Positions 22,498-33,879 of a DNA stretch of 64,000 nucleotides are shown piece by piece (position 1 is the first letter of the stretch; every line of letters begins with the position of its first letter). This stretch comes from Malaya genurostris (Eukaryota > Arthropoda > Insecta > Diptera > Culicidae). A program made the translations under genes and the position numbers. Location: contig NC_080570.1 of the NCBI RefSeq assembly GCF_030247185.1, positions 120,432,689-120,496,688 on the forward strand, in the 5' to 3' direction. A model generated the notes under the pieces. It saw only the letters and a program-made list of their open reading frames with translations. It ran no database searches and was not told the origin of the DNA.

Positions 22498-23917
22498 CAC
22501 TCAGAAAAATATTATGGTAACAGTTACTATATAGAGGGCCATCCTGACCATGCGAGTATAGTGATTTTTAGCCGACTATTAAATCAGATGATTTCAACAA
22601 TAGTCAAGTTCATGTTTACTATAAATGGTATCGGCTCTAGAATAGTAATATTGAACAGTATATTGCATGAATAACTAATACGATTGAGATGGTTAGGCTA
22701 ACCATGACCGAATCTTTATTTACATTGTAGTTTTCGCTATAACCAGAGCCATGGTATTTTTGACATTTCTCTTCTAGTTATTTCTAATCTAAAGGCAGTG
22801 GTTGATTCAACAATGCTGAAGATCAGCAAAACATGAGCTAATGTTAAAAAGTTTTATGGATTTGAATTCTAGAACAAGAACAACAAAATAGTTTCATTGA
22901 ATTCTTTTTTATTTTTGCATCAAATCAAATGATGATGTGCCTGGTGAAATATTGATTATCAACGTAGACACGGAGCAGCCTTGCTTGGTTGCAACTGTTG
23001 ATCTCAGGCTCTGTTCGGTGAAGTTTTTCCTGAAGCAGAAATAAGCAGTATGGAAGAAATTAATAGCCAAGTCCTCAATACCCACCTGTCATTGTTATTT
23101 TTTCCGTCGGATTCGAGCGATTTGAATCCGGGAATCGGATGATGTTCGTCGTTTTCATAAATCGCTTGATGTTGTTTCTACAGCGACCGATAACGAATAA
23201 TAAAGATTATACAGGACGTCGATTTCACTAGAAAACAGCCGTTGGCGGGAAAATTGTTGAAAAATTTAGTTGCGATGACGGAAACTAGTAAGGTTACAAA
23301 ATTTACTCACCTGCAAGACCTTCCAAATTGCACAATATAAGTCACAATATACTTTTTTTTAATCAATCACTTATGTGTTACGAAATTGTCTGCAGTATTG
23401 CAACTTTATGTGACAATAACAAAGTACACCCGTTTATTGACAATTTGTAGAGTCAGCACAAATGAAAAAAAAAGTTGGGTAAAAAACACTATACGATAAT
23501 GTGCTTACTACAAAATTCTGTTGATATGGACTACATGAAGTGTTTTCAAACTTCATAATTTCTTTTAAACCATGTATCTATTTATGGTAACGTTATTATA
23601 CTGTGGACATATTTACATGGTAGCAATAAATATTTAGCTCCTCATATATATCAAGGCTCGAGACCCATTTCACCTTACTAGAAATTGTGATTTTAACTAT
23701 TTGTTCTTATATTTGAGATGACTACCATTGTCAGGATGACCATGCCAGAAAAGTCATAAATACAAATAGCTTAGTCAAGTCGTAGTGTTTGTTGTCTAGT
23801 AATTTATACAATACAGATGGTGAATAGTCATATATCATGATTGTTGCTACTATTTAAGCGTATAGTTGAAATGACAATGGAAAACAGGCTACGGTTACTA
23901 TGGTATTTTGCTCAGTG
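22498..23917. mobile_element. 1.4 kb element with CACTCAG/CACTGAG inverted ends
   Basis: The left end CACTCAGAAAAATATTATGG and the right end, reversed, CACTGAGCAAAATACCATAG, are imperfect inverted repeats. The subterminal zones also mirror each other ('catcctgaccatgc' near 22552, 'ggatgaccatgcc' near 23735). Around 22915-23270 the interior has mixed composition and no ORF of note. No clear target duplication was seen. Confidence 0.6.
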
Positions 23918-24006
23918 TGTCATTATGACAGTGTAACCTGACAGTTATTAAAAGTGTCCTTGAAAAATTGTCGGAGTATTCCGTAGCTACTTTGTATTTG
24001 GTGGGA
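23918..24006 (+). repeat. terminal fragment of element X
   Basis: 'atgacagtgtaacctgaca' to 'ctactttgtatttg' resembles the right 90 bp of X1 (30762-30831). It is a solitary end, cut by the 1.4 kb element on its left. Confidence 0.6.
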
Positions 24007-24931
24007 CGGTTCTAAGTGCAAAGAGGCACAGAAATTATCCCAACCATGAAACAGTTACGCATTTCAATTTTCTTCATGGACATATACTTAAATCTACTAC
24101 AAGTGTCTCCTCAAACACCATTTTGAGTTGCAGCACGTTTTAGTACATCTGAATTTGTGACCAACTAGAGTTGGTTTAGGTGTCACAAAATTAATTTAAA
24201 AAATCCTTTTTTTCCAAACCAAAAACAACCAATTAATTAATTAGTTTTGATTCTAAAGTATTTACGGAGGTAACAAATCGAACGTAAGTAGGCTGCGTGT
24301 TCGCCTGTCACACATCAAACGTTTGTATGTTAACAACCCCAGCCTACTACTATTCACATTGTACATTCGAATTCGTATTCTGAACACCACGTGACAAATA
24401 AGCAAATAAGATGATGAAACTTTTAACCGAAGGCGACACCTCACATTCCAGCCACTTTACAGCTTCTCCAAATCAAACAACCAAGAAAATGTGGCAATTC
24501 TACGCTTCAACTTCAACGAAGGCGTCGTCAAAGACGTGAGAACTCTCGATTCGCATACAGAATTAATTATCACCATCGGTGCCATTGGCTTTAGAAGGTG
24601 GCAAGAAGCGATCAAGTGTCAACACTGGCGACACAAGCAGAATTTTGATGGGAATTCAACGGCTTCAACCAAGCCAACCGAAGTGTGTCTGCAACGCAAT
24701 TCCCAAACTTCGACGCAGTAGTCGGTCGCGGATCGAACAAAAAAAAACAAAATAAAATAAAAACCCTCAGTTTCCAAGTAGGCATTCGAAAGCAGAATAA
24801 TGAAAGTTCAGTCAATTTGTTTGCGTTCCACCGAAACCGGGCGAAAAGATTCGAATGATGATTTCTCGAAGCCTTTGTTGTTTAATAAATATGTACCCAT
24901 GCAAATTTGAATGGATATTTAGGGAGAAATT
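24007..24931. other. no gene seen
   Basis: Mixed-composition DNA, with a GC-richer patch at 24250-24850. Short frames on both strands (24491-24721 and 24612-24815) overlap and have no motif. Could be host intronic or intergenic DNA. Confidence 0.4.
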
Positions 24932-27245
24932 TTGTCGTGAATACGACTTACTTTACTATGGGGTGCCTTTTCAAAATTTACCCTCTGAGAGAGTGATAAG
25001 TTTTTGATCGTGAATATCTCTTGTTGTATCTAACGAATCAACATAATTTTTGCTACATGCCATCGGAAATATGATCACAATTTTATGATAAAATTTTCAG
25101 TTGTGTGACATAATCTCAAATAGTTCAAAATTAAACTTTTCTGAAATGTTTGGTATAAACGAGTATCAAAGAGGATAATTCATATGGCGCGTTTGCCTTT
25201 CTCGTATTTTGAAAGCTCATAGCTCAGTGATCTGTGGAAGGATTTATATAATCTAACTACCAATAGAATCGAAATTTTTCAACTTAAACGTGTATAGCAA
25301 GAGCATTGAAGTATTTCAATAGTACACTATTGAAAAACCTATCTCATTTGACCCATGTCAACACCAGCCAATCAGAACGCGTTCTGAGGAAGAGAAGAAA
25401 ATAGCTGCTGCTGTACAACAAATCGTTCAAGAAAAATGTTTCCAAAAGTGGTGAATATCGTAGTGAGTTCCTCAATTTGGTCCTTCTGAATGCTAGAAAC
25501 GAATCCCTACAGCATATTGATAGTCTCTTTCAATAAATTATGCAAATCCGAAATGAAATAATCGACATTGAAATTCTATATGCGGCTATTTTTATAGCCG
25601 TTAGGACCGCCCATTAGTGAAAAAGCTACAAACGAAATCACATAAAAGGAAATCTCTTAACAAAAATTGAATCAGTTTGGATTCTATCGCCACTGCGAGC
25701 AGATGTGTTTTGTGTCGTCTGCACAGCTAGTTTCGCTTTCGACAAGAGCGATTACGTCACAGCTGCCAGTCATTTCGATGGATGAAAAAGCAACGTTGGA
25801 GAGCATTATAAAAAATCAGCCGTTCTAATGGCTCTAAAATTTTTCTAAAGAACTATTAGGATTTGTTTTTCGCAAATCGCAGGTAATTATCCTCAGTTTA
25901 GTGCAAATCAAGAACAATTTGGTTAGATTTGTGCACTTTTCGCTGTGTGAAATTCACAGTAATCGAGATCAAGTGAAGCCTTTTTTTGCGAAAAATGTTC
26001 CGAGTTTAATATCGTAGAGAATTACGCAATTTGACCCTTCTGAATGCTGGAAATGAATCCCTACAGCATATTGATAGTTTTTTTTCAATAAATTATGCAA
26101 ATCCGAAATGAAATAATCGACATAAAAATTCTGTATGCGGCTATTTTTATAGCCGTTAGGACCGCCCATTAGTGAAAAAGCTACAAACGAAATCACATAA
26201 AGGAAACTCTTAACAAAAATTGAATCAGTTTGGATTCTATCGCCACTGCGAGCAGATGTGTTTTGTGTCGTCTGCACAGCTAGTTTCGCTTTCGACAAGA
26301 GCGATTACGTCACAGCTGCCAGTCATTTCGATGGATGAAAAAGCAACGTTGGAGAGCATTATAAAAAATCAGCCGTTCTAATGGCTCTAAAATTTTTCTA
26401 AAGAACTATTAGGATTTGTTTTTCGCAAATCGCAGGTAATTATCCTCAGTTTAGTGCAAATCAAGAACAATTTGGTTAGATTTGTGCACTTTTCGCTGTG
26501 TGAAATTCACAGTAATCGAGATCAAGTGAAGCTTTTTTTTGCGAAAAATGTTCCGAGTTTAATATCGTAGAGAATTACGCAATTTGTCCCTTCTGAATGC
26601 TGGAAATGAATCCCTACAGCATATTGATAGTTTTTTTTTTCAATAAATTTGCAAATGCGAAATAAAATAATCGACATTAATATTCTGTATGCGACTATTT
26701 TTATAGCCGTTAGGACCGCCCATTAGTGAAAATGCTACAAACGAAATCACGTAAAAGAAAGCTCCTAACAAAAATCTAATCAGTTTGGATTCTATCGCCA
26801 ATGCGAGCAGATGTATTTTGTGCCGTTTGCAAAGCTAGTTTCGCTTCCGATAAGAGTGATTACGTCACAGCTGCCAGTCATTTCGATGGATGAATAAGCA
26901 TCGTTGGAAAGCATTATAAAAAATCAGCCGTTCTAATGGCTCTAAAAGTTTTCTGAAGAACTATTAGGATGTGTTGTTCGCAAATCGAAAGAAAATATCC
27001 TCAGTTTAGTGCAAATGTAGAACAGTTTGGTTAGATTCTTGCACTTTTCGCTGTGTGAAAGTCACAGTAATCGAGATCAAGTGAAGTCTTCTTTGTTTTT
27101 GCGAAAAATGTGGAAAAGGGGAATGCTTGCATAATTCATACAATTGATCAACTATTTGATATTCGGAAGTGTTAAGGAACATGTCATTTGTTTTCGTATT
27201 CACGACATCCAGTTATGTCTCTGACATTACCCACCCGCCTTTTTC
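24932..27245 (+). mobile_element. element E3 (E family), ~2.3 kb
   Basis: A end GTCGTGAATACGACTTACTT at 24934; B end from 'ttcgtattcacgacatccag' to 'cattacccacccgccttttt' at 27245. The A-side subterminal block (25140-25385) is shared with E1. It includes TTTCAATAGTACACTATTGA at 25313-25332 and CCAATCAGAACGCG at 25373-25386. Most of the interior is a threefold tandem repeat of 554 bp. No coding frame. Confidence 0.8.
25450..27112 (+). repeat. three tandem copies of a ~554 bp unit inside E3
   Basis: Landmark 'gaatccctacagcatattga' occurs at 25501, 26055 and 26608. Copies 1 and 2 are nearly identical; copy 3 is more diverged. Each unit holds 'agccgttaggaccgccca', an ATTATAAAAAA TATA-like word and a short perfect hairpin GGCTATTTTTATAGCC (25584, 26139; broken in copy 3). 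A diverged single copy lies at about 54290-54500. The frame at 25969-26298 (minus) is not maintained in the other copies, so it is not treated as a gene. Confidence 0.85.
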
Positions 27246-28800
27246 ACAATCGTTTTCTAACTGCTATAACTCTAAACAATGGAACCCGGGTACGAATATG
27301 GAACCCACTGCGTACAGAGTCCCCAAAATGGGGTCGTGTACGTGCTGCCTTGATGACAGGTGCTTGTCACCTTGGACGGGTTGGAATTCGACTGACCCGG
27401 TGCGGTGAAACCTTCTCGATTGATTTCACTTTGCATTCCAGATTATGCAATTCGGTGCCGTGGAATTTAACCATCACCAAACAGATTAGTTTATTTTCAT
27501 CGATATTCGAAATTAGTGGTCAATTTGTGGCGCTCATAAATGGCTTGACTCCCTGATTGCATAACCGCAGCCCCGTCAGTGTCCAGTTGAATGCTGTGAC
27601 TAGTTTAACCATCGCGGCGTTTATATATTCAATTTCCATCGTAATCATCTGCTGATCTACCGCGACGAACCGTTGCTCCGTTGCTGTCGATCATCGGAAT
27701 AGGAGCGGATCTTTGGAATTTGCTGCTGCTGCTGCTGCTGCTGCCGCAAACCTCAATGTATGCAGCATGCGGTACTTATTATGCAATCACCATCACGCCG
27801 AGAAAGAGAGACAAGCGGATAAGCGGACCAATCATAAACACTCCGAATGGCGGCCAGCGACCGCAGCAAACCACGCGTGCTACTTGCTTTTGGCAACCAC
27901 AACTATGCACCGCAACAACCGACTCTAAGCCTAATAACTTGTTTTATCCTAAAAAAGCGAAAGTGATCAAACAAGTTCCGTGCTGATATTGCTGGTTGGT
28001 AAACTGGACAAAAAATGAAACAGCCCGATAATGATCGGGTGAAGAAAAAAAAACTGCGAACGCAGATTGCAGCAAACTTTTAGCACGTTACCAGCAAACG
28101 AAGTGTTGCCAGTTCGATGGCGACCGTTCCGTTCGGGCCTGGGGTACCATTTTATGTGAAAGATTATCAAATTTCATTCCAATCGTTCGCTTTGATGTCG
28201 AACCGGACGGTGTCTTTATTTTCATTTTTTTTGCTCTCTGTTCAGTCGTCGTTGTTGTTGTTGTTGGAATGAAATAGGCATAGATTTGCGTCATAAGCTC
28301 TCTATGGTAATAAACCTGCATCGGTGCTACCGGGTGAAGGAGTCCCGTAAGGAGTTACCCCGACTTTCGAGCAATTAGTTGCGCATCGACATTGGTAGAG
28401 GCGCACATCGTAGCGAGAAGAAACGTGTTTGCCATTTTGAATTGTTATGCGTTCGGTAAGGATAAGAGACTGCCGCACTGTTTTAACTGTGCCTGTGCCT
28501 AATTCGTACGACGAATAAAATGGGCTATGAGGTATGAGGTAACGAAACTACCGCCTTAGGCTACCGTTGGTTGCATCAGTTCCACGAACAGAGGGCTCTT
28601 TTGCTTAGAGGTTTGCTGTGTTTGATGTTAAAACGACGAAAAAGGCTACTCGCCGAGCAATCTCTTAGCTTCGAGCACAGTTTTATTGCAAGGTTTGTTG
28701 GTTCTGACAGGCCCTGATTTGCTTGTCCCGCAATGGGGCATTGCAAATTCGCTGTTTTTGTCCCGCAAATGCGATGGTTACCACATGATAAAGATTCCGT
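27246..28800. other. unique-looking, GC-richer DNA with CTG microsatellite
   Basis: Balanced composition and no match to the repeats in the window. A CTG run lies at about 27720-27743 and a GTT run at 28246-28266. Two overlapping plus-strand frames (27681-27986, 27713-27928) arise from the CTG tract and carry no domain. Candidate splice donors exist (for example ATGCGTTCGGTAAGG near 28450) but nothing links them into a gene. Likely host non-coding or 5' regulatory DNA. Confidence 0.45.
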
Positions 28801-29322
28801 AACAATTTCAATGATTTAACATTCATAAATTATAGTTGATACTTACAGTACCAGACAAAACAATAAGACCACGAGTAACGAATCAATATTATTGACTTTC
28901 AAAATGCAAAACTAGAAAAAACTCAACGCCTTATATGTTTTACCACCGCGAAACAGATATTCAGGCTCACATATGAACTATATGTGTAAAATTTGCTCAT
29001 TCAACGTGGCGAACACCTGCAGATGTCACCACGATCGACACGGGGTGCCAACACGATTTGGGTGCCGCTTTCACATGACCCACAATTTTGGGCGCTCAAA
29101 ATGACAAGTTTGTTTTTGTTCTATTCCGATCGAATTCTCGTGTGATTTATGCGACATGACAATGATGTTGTCTTCAGCACTTAGGAAAATCGTGTGATAA
29201 GAGTTTAAATTATTGTAGTTGGAATATTTCTATAACAGGCAGGCGGATTTTGTTATCGTTCCGGAACGTAGTGGAACGTTTAGAAAGATCGCGGCGAACA
29301 GTCGAGTGGGCGGCAGTAGTGT
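28801..29322. other. no gene seen; left flank of X1
   Basis: AT-rich with moderate-complexity text. Ends in GTAGTGT, the target word duplicated around X1. Confidence 0.45.
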
Positions 29323-30831
29323 CAAATATAATAATAATAATACCCCTAAGTCCCATACAAACGAACCGCCAATGTTTAGTTCACAGTTTGAACAAGTAAG
29401 CCTAGCCAATATCTCCCTTTCATTGCAATAGTTTGAAAATGTGGAAGGAGATCGTTTTTGGCAACGCTTTATGCTAGTTGCTACGGTGCAAAACAAACTT
29501 GTTTGTTTATGTTTATCGTTGCTGTATTAAATACGATTCAGACGGTCCGGTTTCTTCCGTCACCGTCACCGGAACGTCAACGTCCGTCACCGTCATTCTG
29601 ATTCACACGATCCGGTTTCCTATCCGTGTCCGTCATGTCATTTTCTTACACGCAGAATTTGAAGAACTTAGTTTCGCACAATTTTATTCCACTAATACAA
29701 AATCTGGGAGCTTTTGAAGCCAATCGATCTGTTGTTTTCCTACCTTTTAATCGAATAAATAACTTTCAAAATTAACTAGAAAGAGGAAAAAACAAAACAA
29801 TCAGCTCCACTCAACAACGTAACGTACTTTGCAAATCTACTGATAAGTTTAATTACTTATATGTGGTATATTTCGTTTAAGAGTGAGATCTTGACACCGA
29901 ATACATACATAACACACGTCAGCTCAATACCGTAATCATATGAATCGTGCATGTGTGCGATAATCACAGTCCGTCAAATATTCTTTCGGAGAAATGTTGA
30001 CGGAGCTTGCCGTTGACGGACGTTGACGTTCCGGATCTCTGCTGGATCGTGTGAATGCGCAAAGGGAAAACTCATTTGACTAATTTTGACGGAGGCTGAC
30101 GTCCCGGTGACGGTGACGGAACAAGCCGGATCGTCTGAATCGTACATTAAACTGCAACAATCAGTCTAAATATCGCCGGCACTAGCACAAAAGATGAAAA
30201 ATGAACACAAACACCCACGAATCTACAAATAAACAATCCGCTAGTTTATTTCACGATATGAATTACCTTCTCAGTACATTGGTGTAATTAGTAATAAACA
30301 GAAAACTAGTAGTGAACCATACCTCGTTTTTGTTTATCTTCATTTCACTCTAGTTTTAACTGTAGAAGTCGTTCACCTAGGTGTGAGATCTATTAATTCC
30401 GTGCGGCTCCTTCTTTTGAAATATGGAGACGCATGGTATACGACAACAAAAAAAAAACGCCCGTTACAATGATTCATGATCAACCACGCGGCTCCTCCTT
30501 CAACTAATGTGCGAACGCAGAGTGTTAAACATATTTACCAGTTCGTTTCAACCTAAAATATTCATGATGGCTTAACCATTCTAGATTATTGTTTACCTTA
30601 CATTTCGCTTGTAATCTTGATTATCAGAGAAAAACTGTTTGTTTATTCATTTTTCACTATAATAAACAGTAACTATGGTGAACTTGTTCCTACCCTTCAG
30701 CGTTGCTAGTTTTATAGAAAATTTGTTAAAGTACATTATCACTCTGCCAAAGTATCATGACAGTGTACCGCACGATGCAAAATGTGTACTTGAAAATTTG
30801 TCGAAGAATTCCGTATTATAATTTGTATTTG
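29323..30831 (-). mobile_element. element X1 (TIR element with 7 bp target duplication)
   Basis: One end reads CAAATATAATAATAATAATA followed by 'cccctaagtccca'; the other, reversed, reads CAAATACAAATTATAATACG. GTAGTGT sits immediately outside both ends (29316-29322 and 30832-30838), a perfect 7 bp duplication. Removing the TTAA element inside leaves about 0.89 kb that matches X2 in inverted orientation. No ORF of note. X1 retains the empty site of the P element at 30154-30162. The superfamily is undetermined. Confidence 0.85.
29531..30146. mobile_element. 616 bp TTAA-targeted element with long inverted ends
   Basis: TTAA flanks both sides (29527-29530, 30147-30150). The terminal repeats extend about 60 bp with some mismatches, containing TACGATTCAGACGGTCCGG and CCGTCACCGTCACCGG at the left, mirrored at the right. 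Further CCGT/GACG-rich subrepeats follow. A TTAA target suggests a piggyBac- or Kolobok-type parent. No coding frame. The unoccupied site survives in X2. Confidence 0.85.
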
Positions 30832-32080
30832 GTAGTGTTTCCAACGTATAGCAAATTTGAAATTTACACAGGATTTTGAAAAAAATTATTCGAGCGTTCG
30901 AGTATCAATTTACTTTATGAACTTTATGGTTCTCTGTTGGCTAGGTGCAAAAAAAACTATACTTGAAAACGCTGGCTTAGTTTAATACCGGACTCTGGAG
31001 TCTCTGGAACGGACAATCAATAAGATATTTTCGTGGTAAAAAAAATTCAACGATAAAATCGACTCACCGAAGCTTTTGTCTTTACTTGATTTCCATGATT
31101 CACAGCTTCATTCAATTCAATTGAAATCGAATGTGTGCACAAACTGACGATCACTCTACTGCAGTAAACTTCACATTCTTACACACAACCCTTGCTGTCG
31201 CACCGAATAAACATCATCCCGTCCTTCATTCGTTTCTCTTTCAGTCGAAGCTCAGTTGAACCACCGTCAGTTGATCTCAATCTTTCAATCTCTTGTTTGA
31301 GAGAGCGGTCTTCAAATGAGGTTCATGTAAACATTCGAATTAGTTCAAGAAAATGGATGAAAGGTAAATCAGTCATGATAACTGAAAAATCAATTACAAA
31401 ATAAACATGTATAAATTATTCCCTTTTTCAGTTTTCATTTTTATCATTTCGAAAACATATCTCAATACATTTCAAACAGTCTAAATTATCGATTTTAACT
31501 TGCTGGTAATAATTGAAAACTCAAACGAAAACCGCCACCCTCAGTTTATCATTTTAGCCGGAGAGAGTTTTGTGTTATCGAGTTGATGTTTATGCCTATT
31601 CATTCGCACTTGCTCACTACCCACAGTGACGACAAGGAAGACAATGAAACAGGTGGAATACTTGGCACTACGGTTATTCAATTAAAGATGAATTCTGGGA
31701 GTTTCAGCAATAAAAGTAAAATGAATGAGGAATGGGATATGCTGACAGTCAACGGTCATAAATTTTACCGCACTGTTCACAACTAACGCTTTATGTTAAA
31801 CTAGTTTGCTTCAGCCACCATTTCATCGAATGTCGTTTGATTTTTATGAACCGATAACAGCATAATGCGATAACAGCTATTAAATAATTTTTTGGGTTAC
31901 TTCCAGGATCGAAAACCGTTAAAACTGAAATAAGCTTATTTGGTCATCGACTATCAAAATCTGCAAACTCGATAAACTCGATTAATTTATGTGAAATGGA
32001 CATTTTTCCACTTATAACCCTTTATCTCCTGAATCGGAAGTCGGATCTAATTAAAAAAAACGAAAAGCTTTTGGATTTTG
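30832..32080. other. no gene seen
   Basis: AT-rich. The frame at 31192-31404 (LSHRINIIPSFIRFSF...) and others have no recognisable domain. No repeat ends identified. Confidence 0.4.
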
Positions 32081-32731
32081 GTGTTCGGTTGCCGGCACCC
32101 CACCATAACTTTTGACAGAAAGCAGATAGCGTCATTCCGACAAATGTCATGTGTGTGTAATAGCAGCACGTTCTTTTTGTGCCGAATATCGAAGCCAACA
32201 GACGCTTGTACTTTTTGCTGCACTCAAAACAAATTTTAATTACGTGAAAATCAACACAAAATTTTTTCTAACTTTTTTATGGTATCATAAATTGAAGAGC
32301 ATCAACCGAAAAGGTGAGTGGATTGAATATTTATGAAGTAAAATCGATCTATTCTGTGATTTACTATCGCATGCTATGAAAATTTTCGCAACCAATATTT
32401 TTTATAGTAATTTTCAAAATGTCTACCGATTTCGGTTACCGGCACCCTAAGATCGTGACAAATTGTCAGTGATATGCGGAGATTCCAAATCTGCAAATTT
32501 ATCTGTAAATCATCTGTAATTATCAATTTTTTTATTATTTTAATTATTTCAACCATTCAAATTATTGGCCGAGGAGAGCCAAGGCGAAGTCACCATCATG
32601 CAATGAAGACTTTTGTCCAAAACCTCTCCGAAAAGAATAAATTCCGTTTTTTCTTTGAATAATTGCAGTCTTTACTTATATTTTTCCATTTTTAACGAAT
32701 TTCTTGGGGTGCCGATTACCGAACACCTTTT
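32081..32731. mobile_element. element with GGTGTTCGGT-GCACCC ends
   Basis: Left end GGTGTTCGGTTGCCGGCACC; the right end, reversed, GGTGTTCGGTAATCGGCACC. An internal relative of the end (TTTCGGTTACCGGCACC) lies near 32433. The interior is AT-rich and non-coding. The right end doubles as one arm of the hairpin at 32717-32835. Confidence 0.6.
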
Positions 32732-32835
32732 TTGAAATGGCCAGAATTTATCACTTTACTAAATTAATAATAAACTTTATTATTAATTTAGTAAAGTGAT
32801 AAATTTTGGCCATTTCAAAAAAAGGTGTTCGGTTA
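32717..32835. repeat. near-perfect 119 bp hairpin
   Basis: Arms of about 58 bp meet with almost no loop around 32774 (AATTAATAATAAA facing TTTATTATTAATT). They contain CCGAACACC and GGTGTTCGG, the terminal words of the element to the left, so two element ends lie back to back. Confidence 0.85.
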
Positions 32836-33545
32836 CTAGTTTTCGATGAAAAAACAATCATAACTGGTAGCTCATATGAAAAAGCTTGGTTGGGCAAAAT
32901 TATGCGCAATGATTAGTTCAACAACTCTTCTAAAGACAACTTTTCCATAGAACGTTTCACAAAAAAGTTAGAACAAAAAAAGGGATTTTTCAGGAGCCAC
33001 CCTACTTTTACTCGGGAAAATTGATGTAACTCGATCAAATGAAGAGCTAGAGAGGTGCTTTTTTCAACAAAGTTGCTCAAAATAAAATTTCCTACAACTT
33101 TATCGTACAATAAAATCATTTTTGAGCTCAATTAAGAAAGTTAGATTTCAGATTTCAATCTGAATAAGGACCACCCTAGCAATATTTTATATCAAAAGGA
33201 GCGCCATTTGATAACAAACAACTTTTGTGAAGACACCAACTACAAAAAACTAATATTTAATAGTGAAAACATTTTTGTCACGCTAATTTCCAGTTTCGGA
33301 CCATAGTGGATTGGTATTTGACACTCGGCCATCCGGGCTTTGGAACAAATTTCTTAAGTTTATTTTTATTTTTTATAAAAAAAAGCTAAAAAGTTAAAGC
33401 CTACATTTTGGGGGCTCCGATAAACAATGCTTCATACCATATCATATTCATTTTAATTGCAGCACGGGATATTTTTAAAATCGGTAGAACTTGAGTTCTG
33501 GATTTTTCGAACTGTTTCGATTGCAAAGCAATGCTTTGCGCTTCA
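32836..33545. other. no gene; decayed repeat text
   Basis: Contains 'ggagccaccctact' (32993) and 'aggaccaccctagc' (33167), which look like ends of old elements, and no coding frame. Confidence 0.35.
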
Positions 33546-33850
33546 TAAAGGGTGATTTTTTTGCTGGTATCTTTTTGGCAACACTGATCACGTATCTTTG
33601 GTCATTATCAAATAAGTTGGAGAAAAATCCACTTTTTTAACGAAAAACTGTGTTCAGCGATGAAGCTCATTTCAGGTTGAATGGATACGTCAACAAGCAA
33701 AATTGCCGCATCAGGAGTGAAGACCAGCCAGAAGCATTGCAAGAGCTACCAATGCATCCCAAAAAAGTCACTGTTTGGTGTGGATTGTGGGTTGGTGGAA
33801 TTATACGTGATATCCTATATCTCCTATATCTAAAAAAAATCACCCTTTAT
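33546..33850 (+). mobile_element. internally deleted DD41D (rosa-type) transposon
   Basis: Ends AAGGGTGATTTTT and AAAATCACCCTTT with TA outside. Between them the plus strand encodes FSDEAHFRLNGYVNKQNCRI and then LPMHPKKVTVWCGLWVGGII, the core around the first catalytic Asp of the same transposase as 40438-41097. The N-terminal DNA-binding part and everything after VGGII are deleted. About 300 bp long, with no possible activity of its own. Confidence 0.85.
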
Positions 33851-33879
33851 TTATTAATTCTAACAACCAGATCTGGTTT

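Noticed and set aside
25969..26298. 109-codon minus-strand protein in the 554 bp repeat
   Set aside because: Frame is lost by stops or indels in the other two tandem copies and in the copy near 54.3 kb.
4798..27245. E family as Helitrons
   Set aside because: Hairpin-like ends suggested this, but no 5' TC / 3' CTRR termini or consistent A-T insertion could be shown.
27681..27986. Leucine-rich small protein
   Set aside because: Generated by the CTG microsatellite; the overlapping frame gives poly-alanine. No domain or splice support.
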